This document shows positions 16,401 to 23,848 of a stretch of DNA of 64,000 nucleotides, one piece after another. Position 1 is the first letter of the stretch. Every line of letters starts with the position of its first letter. Source of the DNA: Acidobacteriota bacterium (GTDB lineage: Bacteria > Acidobacteriota > Vicinamibacteria > Vicinamibacterales > CAVVIG01); contig QHWB01000031.1 in the NCBI GenBank assembly GCA_003222395.1, positions 250,501-314,500 on the forward strand, given 5' to 3'. The notes beneath the pieces are model-generated. The model searched no databases and was not told the origin of the DNA. It saw only the letters and a program-made list of their open reading frames with translations. The position numbers were made by a program, and so were the translations under genes.

Positions 16401-16636
16401 TCCGTTTTCCACACGCCGCCGCCGGTCGCGCCCATGTAGAACACGTTGGGCTGCGTGCGGACGCCGGCCGCGGCCGTCGAACGCCCCCCGCGATGCGGGC
16501 CGATCGATCGCCACCGCAAATCCTGATACGTGTTCGGATTGACCGCGCTGCCCGACGATGTCTGCGCGTGATCGCGCGCCTGCTCGAGCGCGACCATCGA
16601 CAGGAGAGTCAGCGTCAGAAGAAGGATCTTTCTCAT
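13415..16636 (-). CDS. Exported sortilin/VPS10-like BNR propeller protein
   Basis: This 1073-residue protein has a signal peptide (MRKILLLTLTLLSMVALE). A long propeller is rich in VPS10/BNR repeats such as GGVWKTENFGITW, GVYRSADAGRTW, GVYRTKDGGRTW and GVYKTTDGGDHW. The C-terminal 300 residues contain a Gly-rich beta region and a helical tail. Many Acidobacteriota and Bacteroidota carry such proteins, often annotated as glycosyl hydrolases; a true substrate is not established. Between the two parts, around residues 755-805, is a low-complexity GRDGQEGRD stretch and an in-frame palindrome (14250-14271). The ATG at 16636 has a TAAGAT box 8 nt upstream. Confidence 0.85.
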   Translation of the reverse strand: MRKILLLTLTLLSMVALEQARDHAQTSSGSAVNPNTYQDLRWRSIGPHRGGRSTAAAGVRTQPNVFYMGATGGGVWKTENFGITWTPVSDGQIATGSIGAIDVADSNPNVVYVGTGSEAIRSNVILGRGVYRSADAGRTWQFVGLREVGQIGQLKVHPKNPDIAYVAASGNPFGWGPDRGVYRTKDGGRTWQKVLFINDQTGVVSVAINSSNPNEIYAGAWRAQRKAWTIISGGPASEGGVYKTTDGGDHWSRVGNGLPDDLIGKVWVDVAQSNPKVVYAQVEAKGAKGGLYRSNDSGSTWTLVNSSQSLRARPFYFNKVFVNPKDENEVYVTELGFHHSTDGGKTFTTLSPQHGDNHVMWINPDNPKIFIETNDGGANITEDGGRSFSSEMNQPTAEIYMVDADEEFPYRLVGPQQDNSTYAVASLPAFAWPMDSPTQTWFQASGCESGQIRIVPDGKIIYGDCKGEFGRYNVETGQEQHYWIYPQQRYGKNPKDMKYRFVRQAPIEIDPRNPKIVYHGSQYVHKTTDGGIHWTRFSPDVTANGPEGQVTSGEPITRDMTGEEVYAALYSMRASRLEPAVFWTGSNDGPVWVTKDGGAHWKNVTPAGLPPGGRVHTIEDSPHRKGSAYVSVYRMYFNDFKPYLYMTNDYGEHWTLLTDGTNGIPADQPMHVVREDPEQEGLLYAGTLEGAYVSFDQGKHWQTLQQNLPATPVTDLKVHHGDLLASTMGRSFWIMDDIAPLRQIAASVTKRPRPRSTDNPNEQEGRDGRDGQEGRDVVRASMQTRPRVGADQRVGPAATAARTPIKPFDGSNVFLFTPAPAYRMHFAASMGRPDMPEFPPAGARLDYFLASPSGEVKLEIVDAAGKTVREYTSVSRGAPQGGRGGGRRGGNLPSTLPIKTGMNRFVWDLRYPGGPAGGGDGEGGGISGGGPLAAPGTYRARLTANGVTKTESFTVKIDPRVAKDGVTAADLAEQTKFALKVRDALAEARQLAQRVRQAIDARRGDQAALQSLQERLITRSGPYEDQMFIDQLSNVGREIGQADQKVGASAYERFNDLMKEWAAIKADADRALR
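14250..14271. repeat. In-frame GGGCCGAC palindrome inside the propeller gene
   Basis: GGGCCGAC, a 6-nt loop and the exact complement GTCGGCCC are followed by CTAC. This resembles the GTAGGGGCCGACC-type palindromes dispersed in related genomes (from memory). Translated on the minus strand it gives GADQRVGPA, next to a low-complexity segment at about 14296-14356. Confidence 0.55.
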
Positions 16637-16644
16637 GGCTGCGG

Positions 16645-16650
16645 ATCTTA
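16645..16650 (-). promoter_or_regulatory. -10 box of the sortilin-like gene (leaderless type)
   Basis: TAAGAT on the minus strand ends 8 nt before the ATG at 16636. No Shine-Dalgarno sequence is present. This fits the same short spacing seen at about ten other genes here. Confidence 0.4.
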
Positions 16651-16733
16651 GCCGCGGGAAACCACGGCCGTCCATTCCCTCGCGACCGGGCTGGAGGGTC
16701 ACGCGCAGACCAACGGTTGCAGATGCAGATGAA

Positions 16734-16853
16734 TCAGCGGCCGCCGACGGCCGAGTCGACGGCGATGGTGACGGCATCACGCCGTTGGCTTCCGCGCCAG
16801 ACGTGCGCCATGGTGAAGTTCTTGGCCAGCCGCGCGTCGAGTTGTACGGTCGC
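16734..16853 (-). pseudogene. Remnant of a TonB-dependent receptor C-terminus
   Basis: A minus-strand frame without a start codon reads VQLDARLAKNFTMAHVW and continues for about 20 residues to a TGA at 16734. It aligns without large gaps with the C-terminal region of the receptor encoded at 26684-29272 (AQLDLRLIKSIAVVHV, then QRRNAIELMVD). Only about 39 codons remain. It lies just after the last gene of the glycosyltransferase cluster. The rest of 16637-16869 holds no other gene that I can support. Confidence 0.4.
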
Positions 16854-16869
16854 AGGCGCCCGGCTCCGA

Positions 16870-18024
16870 TCACACGGCACGCCTCAGCGGCTGCTCGAGC
16901 GCCCGCTCCAGAACGCGCGCCACAACTCGCCGAGCGTCGAAGTGCTCCTCGACCAGCGCGCGAGCCTGGCGGCAATGGTATTCGTAGTCAGCTTCGGCGG
17001 CGCAGAGAGCGGCGGCGGCTTCGTCGAGACTGCGGAATCGGAACAGGCCTTCGCCGTCGGGAAGAAATTTGCTGCGGCCCGTGTGTTGGACGACCGCCGG
17101 CCTGCCGCTGGCCAGATAGCACAGGGTCCGGTCGCTGATCCACGCAGTCTCCAGCCTCACGTACGCCGGTTTCGCGCAGCTGAACTCGCCGCGCGATCGC
17201 TGAATGTAAGCGCGGTACGCTTCGAGAGTCGAGCTGACGTCCCACGCTTCACGCACGCGCCACCCGTGCGGCTCCATGAGCTGGCGGCATTCGTCGAAGC
17301 ACTGGGCCAGGCACACGGCGACCTCCAACCGGACGCGCGCCCGCGCAGGCAGCTCGAGATAATCGAGGAAGGCAACGCGCTTCTCGTTCCAGAACGTCGT
17401 GCCATCGTGCTCGAATTTGCCGCCCCACCAGTGCGCCACGGTCGTGTATGCAGCCGCGCCCTCGGGCGGCATTGCCGGCCATTCCGGCAGAAACACCGGA
17501 ACCGGCGTGTAGATCCATTGCAACCCGCAATCCGGGAACAGTGCCCGCGGCGTGCCGACGGTTTCGCCAATGGTGAAGTAGACGTCATGCGGCGCAACCT
17601 TGACGCTGCCGTTCGTCATCCACGTCTGCAGCAGTCCGGGATCGGTATCAATCAGCGCGGAGCGGCGGAACCGCCGCACGACCTCGGCCGGCAACGAGTG
17701 CCAGAGATTCAGGAGGAGATCGGCCTGTGCGGCGGTCTCGAAATCGAGAGCTCCGGTCGCGACGTCGCCCGGCGGCGCCGCGCCCGCGGGCGTCGTGAAG
17801 GCGAGAGCGTTCGCGAGGTCCCAGCGGGCCAGGCGCTCTCGCAGGATCGTGACATTTCGTCGCGTCTCCTCCACCGGATCCGCAGGATCAATCTGTTCGA
17901 GCCAGATCACGTCGCAGCCAAGCGCTCGAAGCCCGAGCGCCCACTGGAGATATACCCAGAAATGGCCGCCGCCGTTCGGGTAAGCGATGGTATGCGCCGG
18001 TGCGAGGCAAATCGTGAGAGTCAT
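16870..18024 (-). CDS. GT-B-like glycosyltransferase, paralog 1
   Basis: This 384-residue protein is one of three paralogs in the cluster. The N-terminus has YPNGGGHFWVY (15-25), a glycine loop typical of a Rossmann-like sugar-nucleotide fold. The C-terminal half has RGEFSCAK (278-285), WISDRTLCYLASGRP (near 295-309) and HTGRSKFLPDGEGLFRF, as in CgeB-like and family-1-type glycosyltransferases. The acceptor and donor are unknown. The start overlaps the previous gene by 4 nt. It is the last gene of the nine-gene minus-strand cluster. Assignment to a glycosyltransferase rests on the C-terminal motif pattern; confidence in the exact family is moderate. Confidence 0.7.
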   Translation of the reverse strand: MTLTICLAPAHTIAYPNGGGHFWVYLQWALGLRALGCDVIWLEQIDPADPVEETRRNVTILRERLARWDLANALAFTTPAGAAPPGDVATGALDFETAAQADLLLNLWHSLPAEVVRRFRRSALIDTDPGLLQTWMTNGSVKVAPHDVYFTIGETVGTPRALFPDCGLQWIYTPVPVFLPEWPAMPPEGAAAYTTVAHWWGGKFEHDGTTFWNEKRVAFLDYLELPARARVRLEVAVCLAQCFDECRQLMEPHGWRVREAWDVSSTLEAYRAYIQRSRGEFSCAKPAYVRLETAWISDRTLCYLASGRPAVVQHTGRSKFLPDGEGLFRFRSLDEAAAALCAAEADYEYHCRQARALVEEHFDARRVVARVLERALEQPLRRAV

Positions 18025-19268
18025 GAGTCGTTGTCACGCCGATCCGTCATACCCGGCGTGCCCGATTCTCCGCGGGCAGGAGCGGGTCGGTACTGGTCGG
18101 GAATCTTCGAACCGAGCGTTTCATCGAGCAGCCGGGCGACGATCTGCTCGGCATTGAAGTACGTTTCGGCGATTTCTCTCGCTGCCCGGCAGTGTCGCTC
18201 GTAATGAGTATTCACGGACTCGATGGCGGCCGCCGCTTCCTCGACCGTCGTAAACCGAAACAAACCTTCCCCGTTCGGTAAGTAGGTGCTCGGTCCCGTA
18301 TGCTGCACGATGGCGGGTTTTCCGCTGGCCAGATAGCATACGGTCCGGTCGCTGATCCAGGCGTTTTGAAAATCGATGCACGATGCCTTTGCACAACTGA
18401 ACTCACCACGCGACTGCTGGATGTACGAGCGATACGCCTCGGGGCTGCCGGCAGTGTCGCGCGAATGACGCACTCTCCACCCGTGTTCGTCGAGGCGCAC
18501 CCGGTCTTCCGAATCCTGTTCGGTCAGATACAGCGCGAGTTCGAGCGGCTGATGCGTGTGGCTGGGAAGGTCCAAAAACGGCAGAAAGGCGACGCGTTTC
18601 GTGTTTTCTCGCAGGACGGTCTTCCCGTTCTCCCTGACTTTGAGAAAGTCGGTGGTCAACCAGGTCGAGATTGTGGTGAACGCCTCCGCCTGCGGGATAT
18701 AGGTGAACGGCCAGAGATCGAGACAGATTGGCGGCCGGATATGAATCCACGGCAGTCCACAATCGGAGAACCGGGCGCCCGGTGTGCCGACCGTCTCGCC
18801 CGTGGTGAGGTAGTAATCATGTGGTTGCACGACAAGTTGACCGGTACTCATCCAGTACTGGAGCAGTCCGGGATCGATGTCGACGAGCGCCGTGCGCCGG
18901 ACGGAAGCGAGCAACCGAGGATCGATCGCGTAGTGAAAGTTCAGCAAGACATCGGCGCGTTGCAGTACCGCCTCTGCCTCGGCGGACGTTGATCCGGCGA
19001 ACTGGAGCGAACCGGTGCCGCCCGGGGCACGCTCGCGCGTGTAGAGCAGCGTTTTCCCTTCGAGGCCAAACCGTTTCATCCGTTCGAAGAACATCGCGAG
19101 CAGGACGTCCTCGCGCTGTGGATCCCGTTCGGGCTTGAGCTGCTCGAGCCAGTAGACCTCGCACCCGAGGCGCAGCAGGGCCTGCACGTACTGCATGTAC
19201 ACCCAGAAATGGCCGCCACCATCCGGGAAGTTGGCGACTTTGTACACCGAGATCACCACCGTGCTCAT
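18021..19268 (-). CDS. GT-B-like glycosyltransferase, paralog 2
   Basis: This 415-residue paralog of the proteins at 16870 and 22679 has FPDGGGHFWVY (14-24), RGEFSCAK (287-294), WISDRTVCYLASGKP (304-318) and LPNGEGLFRF (330-339). It carries about 30 extra residues at the C-terminus, rich in Pro, Gly and charged residues. It would transfer a sugar to a lipid- or metabolite-linked acceptor in the cytoplasm. The gene overlaps both neighbours by 4 nt (deacetylase upstream, paralog 1 downstream), showing tight translational coupling. Differences in the central region suggest that each paralog uses a different acceptor. Confidence 0.7.
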   Translation of the reverse strand: MSTVVISVYKVANFPDGGGHFWVYMQYVQALLRLGCEVYWLEQLKPERDPQREDVLLAMFFERMKRFGLEGKTLLYTRERAPGGTGSLQFAGSTSAEAEAVLQRADVLLNFHYAIDPRLLASVRRTALVDIDPGLLQYWMSTGQLVVQPHDYYLTTGETVGTPGARFSDCGLPWIHIRPPICLDLWPFTYIPQAEAFTTISTWLTTDFLKVRENGKTVLRENTKRVAFLPFLDLPSHTHQPLELALYLTEQDSEDRVRLDEHGWRVRHSRDTAGSPEAYRSYIQQSRGEFSCAKASCIDFQNAWISDRTVCYLASGKPAIVQHTGPSTYLPNGEGLFRFTTVEEAAAAIESVNTHYERHCRAAREIAETYFNAEQIVARLLDETLGSKIPDQYRPAPARGESGTPGMTDRRDNDS

Positions 19269-19948
19269 CTCGATCGCTCCGCCGCGTCGAGGCCTGTGGA
19301 GACGACGGACAACTCACGAAAGCCAATGAGACGAATTTCCTTTCCGTGAATCGCCTGGCGAACGCGGTCGTCGCACAGCGTCCGCAACTCCTCTTCCCGT
19401 TCAGCGGCGTAGCTCGAAGGGAATCCAGGCTCGATGTAGCCGGGGTGACAATTCAACTCGGTCACATCGCCGCAAACATCGGCTTCGAGCATGCGAATCA
19501 GACTCTCGACGCTGATCTGCTCGAGATGGGTTTCGCCGCCCCACTGGCCGTAGAATTTCGAAAAGTGGCGTGCCCGCGAACAACCCCGCACGTGCACGCC
19601 GATCCGTCGCGACCAGACCAGTACGTGGGGCAGCACACGCGGGTCGTAATGCACGTCGTGGTGCGAATCCGCGTGAGTAGGAGCGCCGCCAACCAGTTCC
19701 AGAAAGCGGTCGTACTGCCGTTCGAGCTCCGCGGGGACGCGGTCGGCGTGGTTCGGATCCAGTTCGAGATGGATGCCGACGCTCAATGTCTTGTACTCAC
19801 GCGCGAGGCTGCCCGCCTCATCGCCTGCCGGTCTATCGACCATGAGGCTCGTGCTGGTGAGGATGCCCTCGCAGTGAGCCTGGATGATCCCGCGATTGAT
19901 TCCGCTCGTAATGCCGAAATCGTCGGCGGTCACGATGAGCCACTTCAT
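19265..19948 (-). CDS. ChbG/YdjC-like carbohydrate deacetylase
   Basis: This 227-residue protein belongs to the YdjC/ChbG family, metal-dependent enzymes that remove an acetyl group from N-acetylglucosamine-type sugars. The metal-binding TADDFG (residues 7-12), HADSHHDVHYD and NCHPGYIEPGF motifs are all present. In this cluster it would expose an amine on a sugar made by the neighbouring glycosyltransferases, as in aminoglycoside or glycolipid routes. It sits 6 nt after the kinase gene and overlaps glycosyltransferase paralog 2 by 4 nt. The length is a little shorter than ChbG itself. Confidence 0.85.
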   Translation of the reverse strand: MKWLIVTADDFGITSGINRGIIQAHCEGILTSTSLMVDRPAGDEAGSLAREYKTLSVGIHLELDPNHADRVPAELERQYDRFLELVGGAPTHADSHHDVHYDPRVLPHVLVWSRRIGVHVRGCSRARHFSKFYGQWGGETHLEQISVESLIRMLEADVCGDVTELNCHPGYIEPGFPSSYAAEREEELRTLCDDRVRQAIHGKEIRLIGFRELSVVSTGLDAAERSR

Positions 19949-19954
19949 GGGCCT

Positions 19955-21025
19955 TCACTCCTCCAGCGCCGGACGGAGAGCCGCGAAGTAGCGATCCCAA
20001 TCGATGATGTCATTGACCGCCCACTCGGCGTCATCGTGCAGCAGCGCCATCGCGGCAAAGAGCAGACAGTGCACATACCGCGAGCTCTCGGCGGTGTGGA
20101 ACAGCAGGTTCAGCTCTTCGAGTCCCGGCAACTGCCAGCCTGCACGCGCCACCGTCTCGCGGTACTGCTGCACGATCCACAACCGCTCCTCGGGAGCGGA
20201 GCGATATAAGAATGTCGAGAGGTCGTAGCTGAACGGGCCCGCCCCGACGTGATCCCAGTCGATGAGCTGTGCGCGCACCGCTTCGCCGTCACCGGTCACG
20301 AACACGTTTTTGGGCCACAGATCGCCGTGCAAAAGAGTGTCGGGGCCACCCGCGTCCTTCATCAATTGGACGCGTCGCGGTGCATCCTCGACGAGCGCGT
20401 GGACACGCTGCAGCAGGCGCGTCCGGGCGCCAGCGAACTCCGGTGGCAGCCCCGACCGGACCGTCTCCAGCGCTTCCAGGGCGACGGCGGCATCGTTCAG
20501 GTTCGATGTGAAGAAGTGCACGCCGTGGTCGCGAGCGCGCCAACGGACTTCTGGAATCAGAGGGTGGTTCGCGGCGCGTGTGTGCAGCTCGGCGATCAGC
20601 GCGACGGCCGCGGAGAGACGTGCGGGTTCGCGCTGCGAGTTGAGCGTCTCGTCCCCGATGTCCTCGTACGCGTGCCACACCCAGCACCCGTCGCGTTCCG
20701 CCGCGCCCGCCAGCAGCCTCGGCGAGCGATCGGTGAGGCCGAGCGCAGGCAGCCACCGCTCCATCACGAGGCGATCCGTCTGTGCGATGGCCGGCTTCAG
20801 ACATTTGAGTACGATCGCGCGCGGTTCATCGCCGCCGATGCGCAGCCGGTAGACTCCGTTTTTGAGTCGTTTCAGGTCGAGCGTCGGCGCTGCCGAGACG
20901 ACCGTACCATTCAGCATCCGCTGGATGAGATCGCACAGCTCTCTCGCGCCGGGTTCTTGCCGCTCTTCGAGCGAGGGTCCGAGCTGCTCGTGTACATCAA
21001 AGCGTTCACCGATCTGACTCGCCAT
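19955..21025 (-). CDS. APH-type small-molecule kinase
   Basis: This 356-residue protein is an aminoglycoside phosphotransferase/choline kinase-like enzyme. The nucleotide-binding lobe contains IVLKCLKP (Lys near 74). The catalytic loop is LHGDLWPKNVF (HGD at 233-235, Asn240) and the metal-binding motif is LIDWDHVGAGPFSYDLS (Asp256). All catalytic residues are intact. Such kinases phosphorylate sugar or amino-alcohol hydroxyls. I prefer the ATG at 21025 to the in-frame ATG at 21064 because a strong GGAGAGGG site precedes it. The deacetylase gene follows after 6 nt. It may phosphorylate the cluster's sugar product as an intermediate or for self-protection. Confidence 0.85.
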   Translation of the reverse strand: MASQIGERFDVHEQLGPSLEERQEPGARELCDLIQRMLNGTVVSAAPTLDLKRLKNGVYRLRIGGDEPRAIVLKCLKPAIAQTDRLVMERWLPALGLTDRSPRLLAGAAERDGCWVWHAYEDIGDETLNSQREPARLSAAVALIAELHTRAANHPLIPEVRWRARDHGVHFFTSNLNDAAVALEALETVRSGLPPEFAGARTRLLQRVHALVEDAPRRVQLMKDAGGPDTLLHGDLWPKNVFVTGDGEAVRAQLIDWDHVGAGPFSYDLSTFLYRSAPEERLWIVQQYRETVARAGWQLPGLEELNLLFHTAESSRYVHCLLFAAMALLHDDAEWAVNDIIDWDRYFAALRPALEE

Positions 21026-21129
21026 CGTTCCCTCTCCTCGTTCGCGCATCACGGAGCTCGGCATCCGAGCGTCGATTGATGTCAGAGTGCCTCATTCACC
21101 AATATTTGCGGCGACTAAGGTCGTCGCCT

Positions 21130-22656
21130 TCATCCATCGCGGAGCGCAAAATCCAGCGCGGAAACGAAATCCCCGTTGCTGCCGTTCCGACCCAGCCCTA
21201 CCGGTTCGAGACGCTCGCACAGGGCGAGCACGGTATGGAGACGGAGATCCTCAGCGCCGACCAGGTGCTCGGGTTCCGCGTTGTAATGAGCGAGAAACGC
21301 GTCCCTGCACAACCGGTACGCCCCGGCATCGAAGCGGGCCAGTGTGAAGCACGCGAGATCGGCCGCGAAGCCCCCAAGGTCGAACCCCGGGTTGGACCGC
21401 CGGCAGTTCTCAAACCGGTAAAGATAGAACTTCCCGTCGATGCCGAAACGGATGCAGTCCCAGGCCATCGCACCGTGGATCGGACACCGGGGGCGCTGCA
21501 TTTTCAATGCAGAGCGCGCCTCGCTTGCATGAACGCACATACGAAACCGATTGACGAAATCTGATCCGAGGACGGCCCGGACGGTCGTCTCCGCTCGAGC
21601 AATCGCGCGTTCAAGGGTTTCGCCGCCATCGCGCTCCGTTCCGGGAACCGTGACGCGGCTCTTGTGCAGAGCCGAGAGCGTCTGCGCGACCCGTTCGGCG
21701 AAGTGCCGGACGGACCGGGGCCTGCGACGACACGCGAGATACTCCCAGAGATTCATCCATGGGTCGAAGTCGAACAGTACCAGGCGCGGCTCGCTCGTGA
21801 GCCGCGCCAGCGGCCGCGGGATTCGCATGCGCTCGGCGAACCCGGCGTCGTGGAGCCTGGCGGCCGCTTCGAGGTCCGCCCGCGCGCGGTCCTCCGCCCC
21901 ATGCAGCCTGCCCGTAACAACCCGCGTTTCGAACGTTTCGTCATCAGAGTGCGCAATGCGGACGGCGTATCGGTAACCGCTGTCACCAGCATCGGGGGAA
22001 ATCGCGTAGGCGGTACAGGACACGGCGCCGTTCCCGCCGTTGACGAACTCCGGAAGCACCGACAGTTCCTCTGCGATACGACGGGAGGACGGATCCTCGT
22101 GGTTGTGAGGGGCGAAACGGAACGATGAAGCCGGGATTGGATCTGGCGCGGGACGGTAACACAGAAGAATCGTCCGTCCCTCGTTTTCGAAGCTGACTAC
22201 CGTCGACACTGCGCAGTCGAGATTGCGGAATCCGCACCCGTGATTCTGATAATAGGCTTCTTCGTCCCGATATCTCTGGTATGTAACGGCAACATCGAAG
22301 CCGGGACCTTGATCGGTGATGGCGATCAACGCGCCCTCGCCGGTCAGCACCATTTCGACGGCAACTGTCTTCTCCGGATCGCCGCCGTTGCCGTGCTTCC
22401 AGGCATTGCCAAGCGCGTTCCTCAGCGGGATCAGCAAATCCGGCAGCAACTCCATCCGCGGCACCGATGCAAAACGATCGGAGAGCACGACCTCCAGGAA
22501 TGGAAACAGATCGTCACGACCGTGACCAGAGAGCCGGACCTGCACGTCGCGACGGGCAACGCGGCGGTCGGCCAGGTCGTTCACGGGCTCGGTCGGGTGA
22601 TGCGATGCATCGATCTCCGCCAGCAGCTCCGCGCGCGTGCGATCAAGCGCGATCAT
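21130..22656 (-). CDS. RsbW-like HATPase fused to a degenerate APH-like domain
   Basis: This 508-residue protein joins two parts. Residues 45-165 form a GHKL ATPase of the anti-sigma kinase type, with N-box NALGNAWKHGN (80-90), DQGPGFD (115-121) and CGFRNLD (141-147). Residues 200-490 are an APH/choline-kinase-like domain: the fold landmarks IHGAMAWDCIRF (393-404) and FYLYRFENCRRSNPGFDLG (about 410-428) are recognisable. The catalytic HGD is HGA (Ala396), the Asn position is Cys401 and the metal Asp is Arg414, so this half should be inactive. It may act as a sensor or scaffold controlling the active kinases. The gene is between a glycosyltransferase gene (22 nt) and the APH kinase gene (104 nt). 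Confidence 0.75.
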   Translation of the reverse strand: MIALDRTRAELLAEIDASHHPTEPVNDLADRRVARRDVQVRLSGHGRDDLFPFLEVVLSDRFASVPRMELLPDLLIPLRNALGNAWKHGNGGDPEKTVAVEMVLTGEGALIAITDQGPGFDVAVTYQRYRDEEAYYQNHGCGFRNLDCAVSTVVSFENEGRTILLCYRPAPDPIPASSFRFAPHNHEDPSSRRIAEELSVLPEFVNGGNGAVSCTAYAISPDAGDSGYRYAVRIAHSDDETFETRVVTGRLHGAEDRARADLEAAARLHDAGFAERMRIPRPLARLTSEPRLVLFDFDPWMNLWEYLACRRRPRSVRHFAERVAQTLSALHKSRVTVPGTERDGGETLERAIARAETTVRAVLGSDFVNRFRMCVHASEARSALKMQRPRCPIHGAMAWDCIRFGIDGKFYLYRFENCRRSNPGFDLGGFAADLACFTLARFDAGAYRLCRDAFLAHYNAEPEHLVGAEDLRLHTVLALCERLEPVGLGRNGSNGDFVSALDFALRDG

Positions 22657-22678
22657 GGGTCAACTTCTTCGCGCCGAA

Positions 22679-23848
22679 TCAGTCGAGCGCCCGCTCGAAG
22701 ATCCGTCGCACCACGCGGCAGGCGTCGAAGTACTCCTCGGCGAGGGCTCTGGCGCGGCGGCTGTGCCGCTCGTAATCGGTCTCGAGGTCAGCGAATGCGC
22801 GGACTGCGTCGTCGATGCTCCGGAATCGAAAGATCCCCTCCGCCTCCGGCAAGAACCGGCTCGGACCGGTGTACTGGACGACGGCCGGCTTTCCGCTGGC
22901 GAGATAGCAGACGGTTCGGTTACTGGTCCAGCTGTTGACAAACTGCGGGCAGTACGACTTGACGCAGCTGAACTCACCTCGTGATTGCTGGAGGTAAGTC
23001 CGGTAATCGTCGGGCGTCGCGCTCACATCCCATGCCTCGCGAATTCCCCAACCGCGAGGCTCGAGACGCGCGCGCCATTCTTCGTAATGTTCACCGAGGC
23101 AGATGGCCAGCTCCAGCTGTGCCGTGGTACGTCCCGGGAGGTCAGCGTATTCGAGAAAAGCCGCCGACTTGTCGTTGGAGAAGGTCTCGCCCCGGAACTC
23201 GAATGTCCCGCCCCACCAGTGCGTCACCGTCGTGTACGGCGCTGTGGCCTCGGTGCGGATGACGGGCCATGCAGGCAGGAACACGGGCGTCGGCGTGTAG
23301 TGCCAGCGCAGCCCGCAATCCGGGAAACGTGCCAGGGGCGTTCCCACGGTTTCGCCAGTCGTGAAATAGATATCGTGCGGCGCCAGCTGGATGTCGCCTG
23401 TCGTCACCCACACCTGCACCAAACCCGGATCGGTATCGACGAAGATCTTCCGGCGGAAGCGGCTCACCACCGGCGCCGGCAGCGAGTGCCAGGTATTCAG
23501 GAGCACGTCGCCGGCCGCCGCAGCATCCAGATCGAGACAGCCTTGGGCCACGTCGGCGGGTACCGTCCCGCCATTCATCGAGAAGAGCGCCAACGCGTCG
23601 GTCAGGCCGTAGGAGTCCAGCCGCGCCTTCAGAATGGCGACGCACTCGCGCGGATCGGCACCCCGCCAGCGCCGGCGCCGCGCGGTCGAGTCGCCGGCGC
23701 CGTCGAGGTCCACTCCTTCCAGCCAGATCACCCGGCAGCCGAGCTCTCGCAGCGCGAGACCCCAGTTCAGGTATTCCCAGAAGTGGCCGCCTCCCCGCGG
23801 GTAGCCGATGGTCGGCGCGGGGACGAGGCACACAGTTGTAATACTCAC
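22679..23848 (-). CDS. GT-B-like glycosyltransferase, paralog 3
   Basis: This 389-residue paralog has YPRGGGHFWEYLNWGLALREL near its start, then RGEFSCVK, WTSNRTVCYLASGKP and LPEAEGIFRF in the C-terminal half. I chose the GTG at 23848: it makes a 4-nt GTGA overlap with the upstream gene as at other junctions here, has GGAGC 5 nt upstream, and gives an N-terminus like the other two paralogs. An ATG at 23860 is the alternative. It probably transfers a sugar in the same pathway as its paralogs. Together with paralog 1 it keeps a conserved DTDPG.. segment and APHD.YFT.GETVGTP in the middle of the protein. Confidence 0.7.
   Translation of the reverse strand: MSITTVCLVPAPTIGYPRGGGHFWEYLNWGLALRELGCRVIWLEGVDLDGAGDSTARRRRWRGADPRECVAILKARLDSYGLTDALALFSMNGGTVPADVAQGCLDLDAAAAGDVLLNTWHSLPAPVVSRFRRKIFVDTDPGLVQVWVTTGDIQLAPHDIYFTTGETVGTPLARFPDCGLRWHYTPTPVFLPAWPVIRTEATAPYTTVTHWWGGTFEFRGETFSNDKSAAFLEYADLPGRTTAQLELAICLGEHYEEWRARLEPRGWGIREAWDVSATPDDYRTYLQQSRGEFSCVKSYCPQFVNSWTSNRTVCYLASGKPAVVQYTGPSRFLPEAEGIFRFRSIDDAVRAFADLETDYERHSRRARALAEEYFDACRVVRRIFERALD

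Noticed and set aside
14162-16651. An open frame of 829 codons on the plus strand opposite the sortilin-like gene
   Set aside because: High GC at third positions leaves long antisense frames open. The protein is Arg/His/Asp-rich with no domain, and the minus strand has clear Asp-box repeats.
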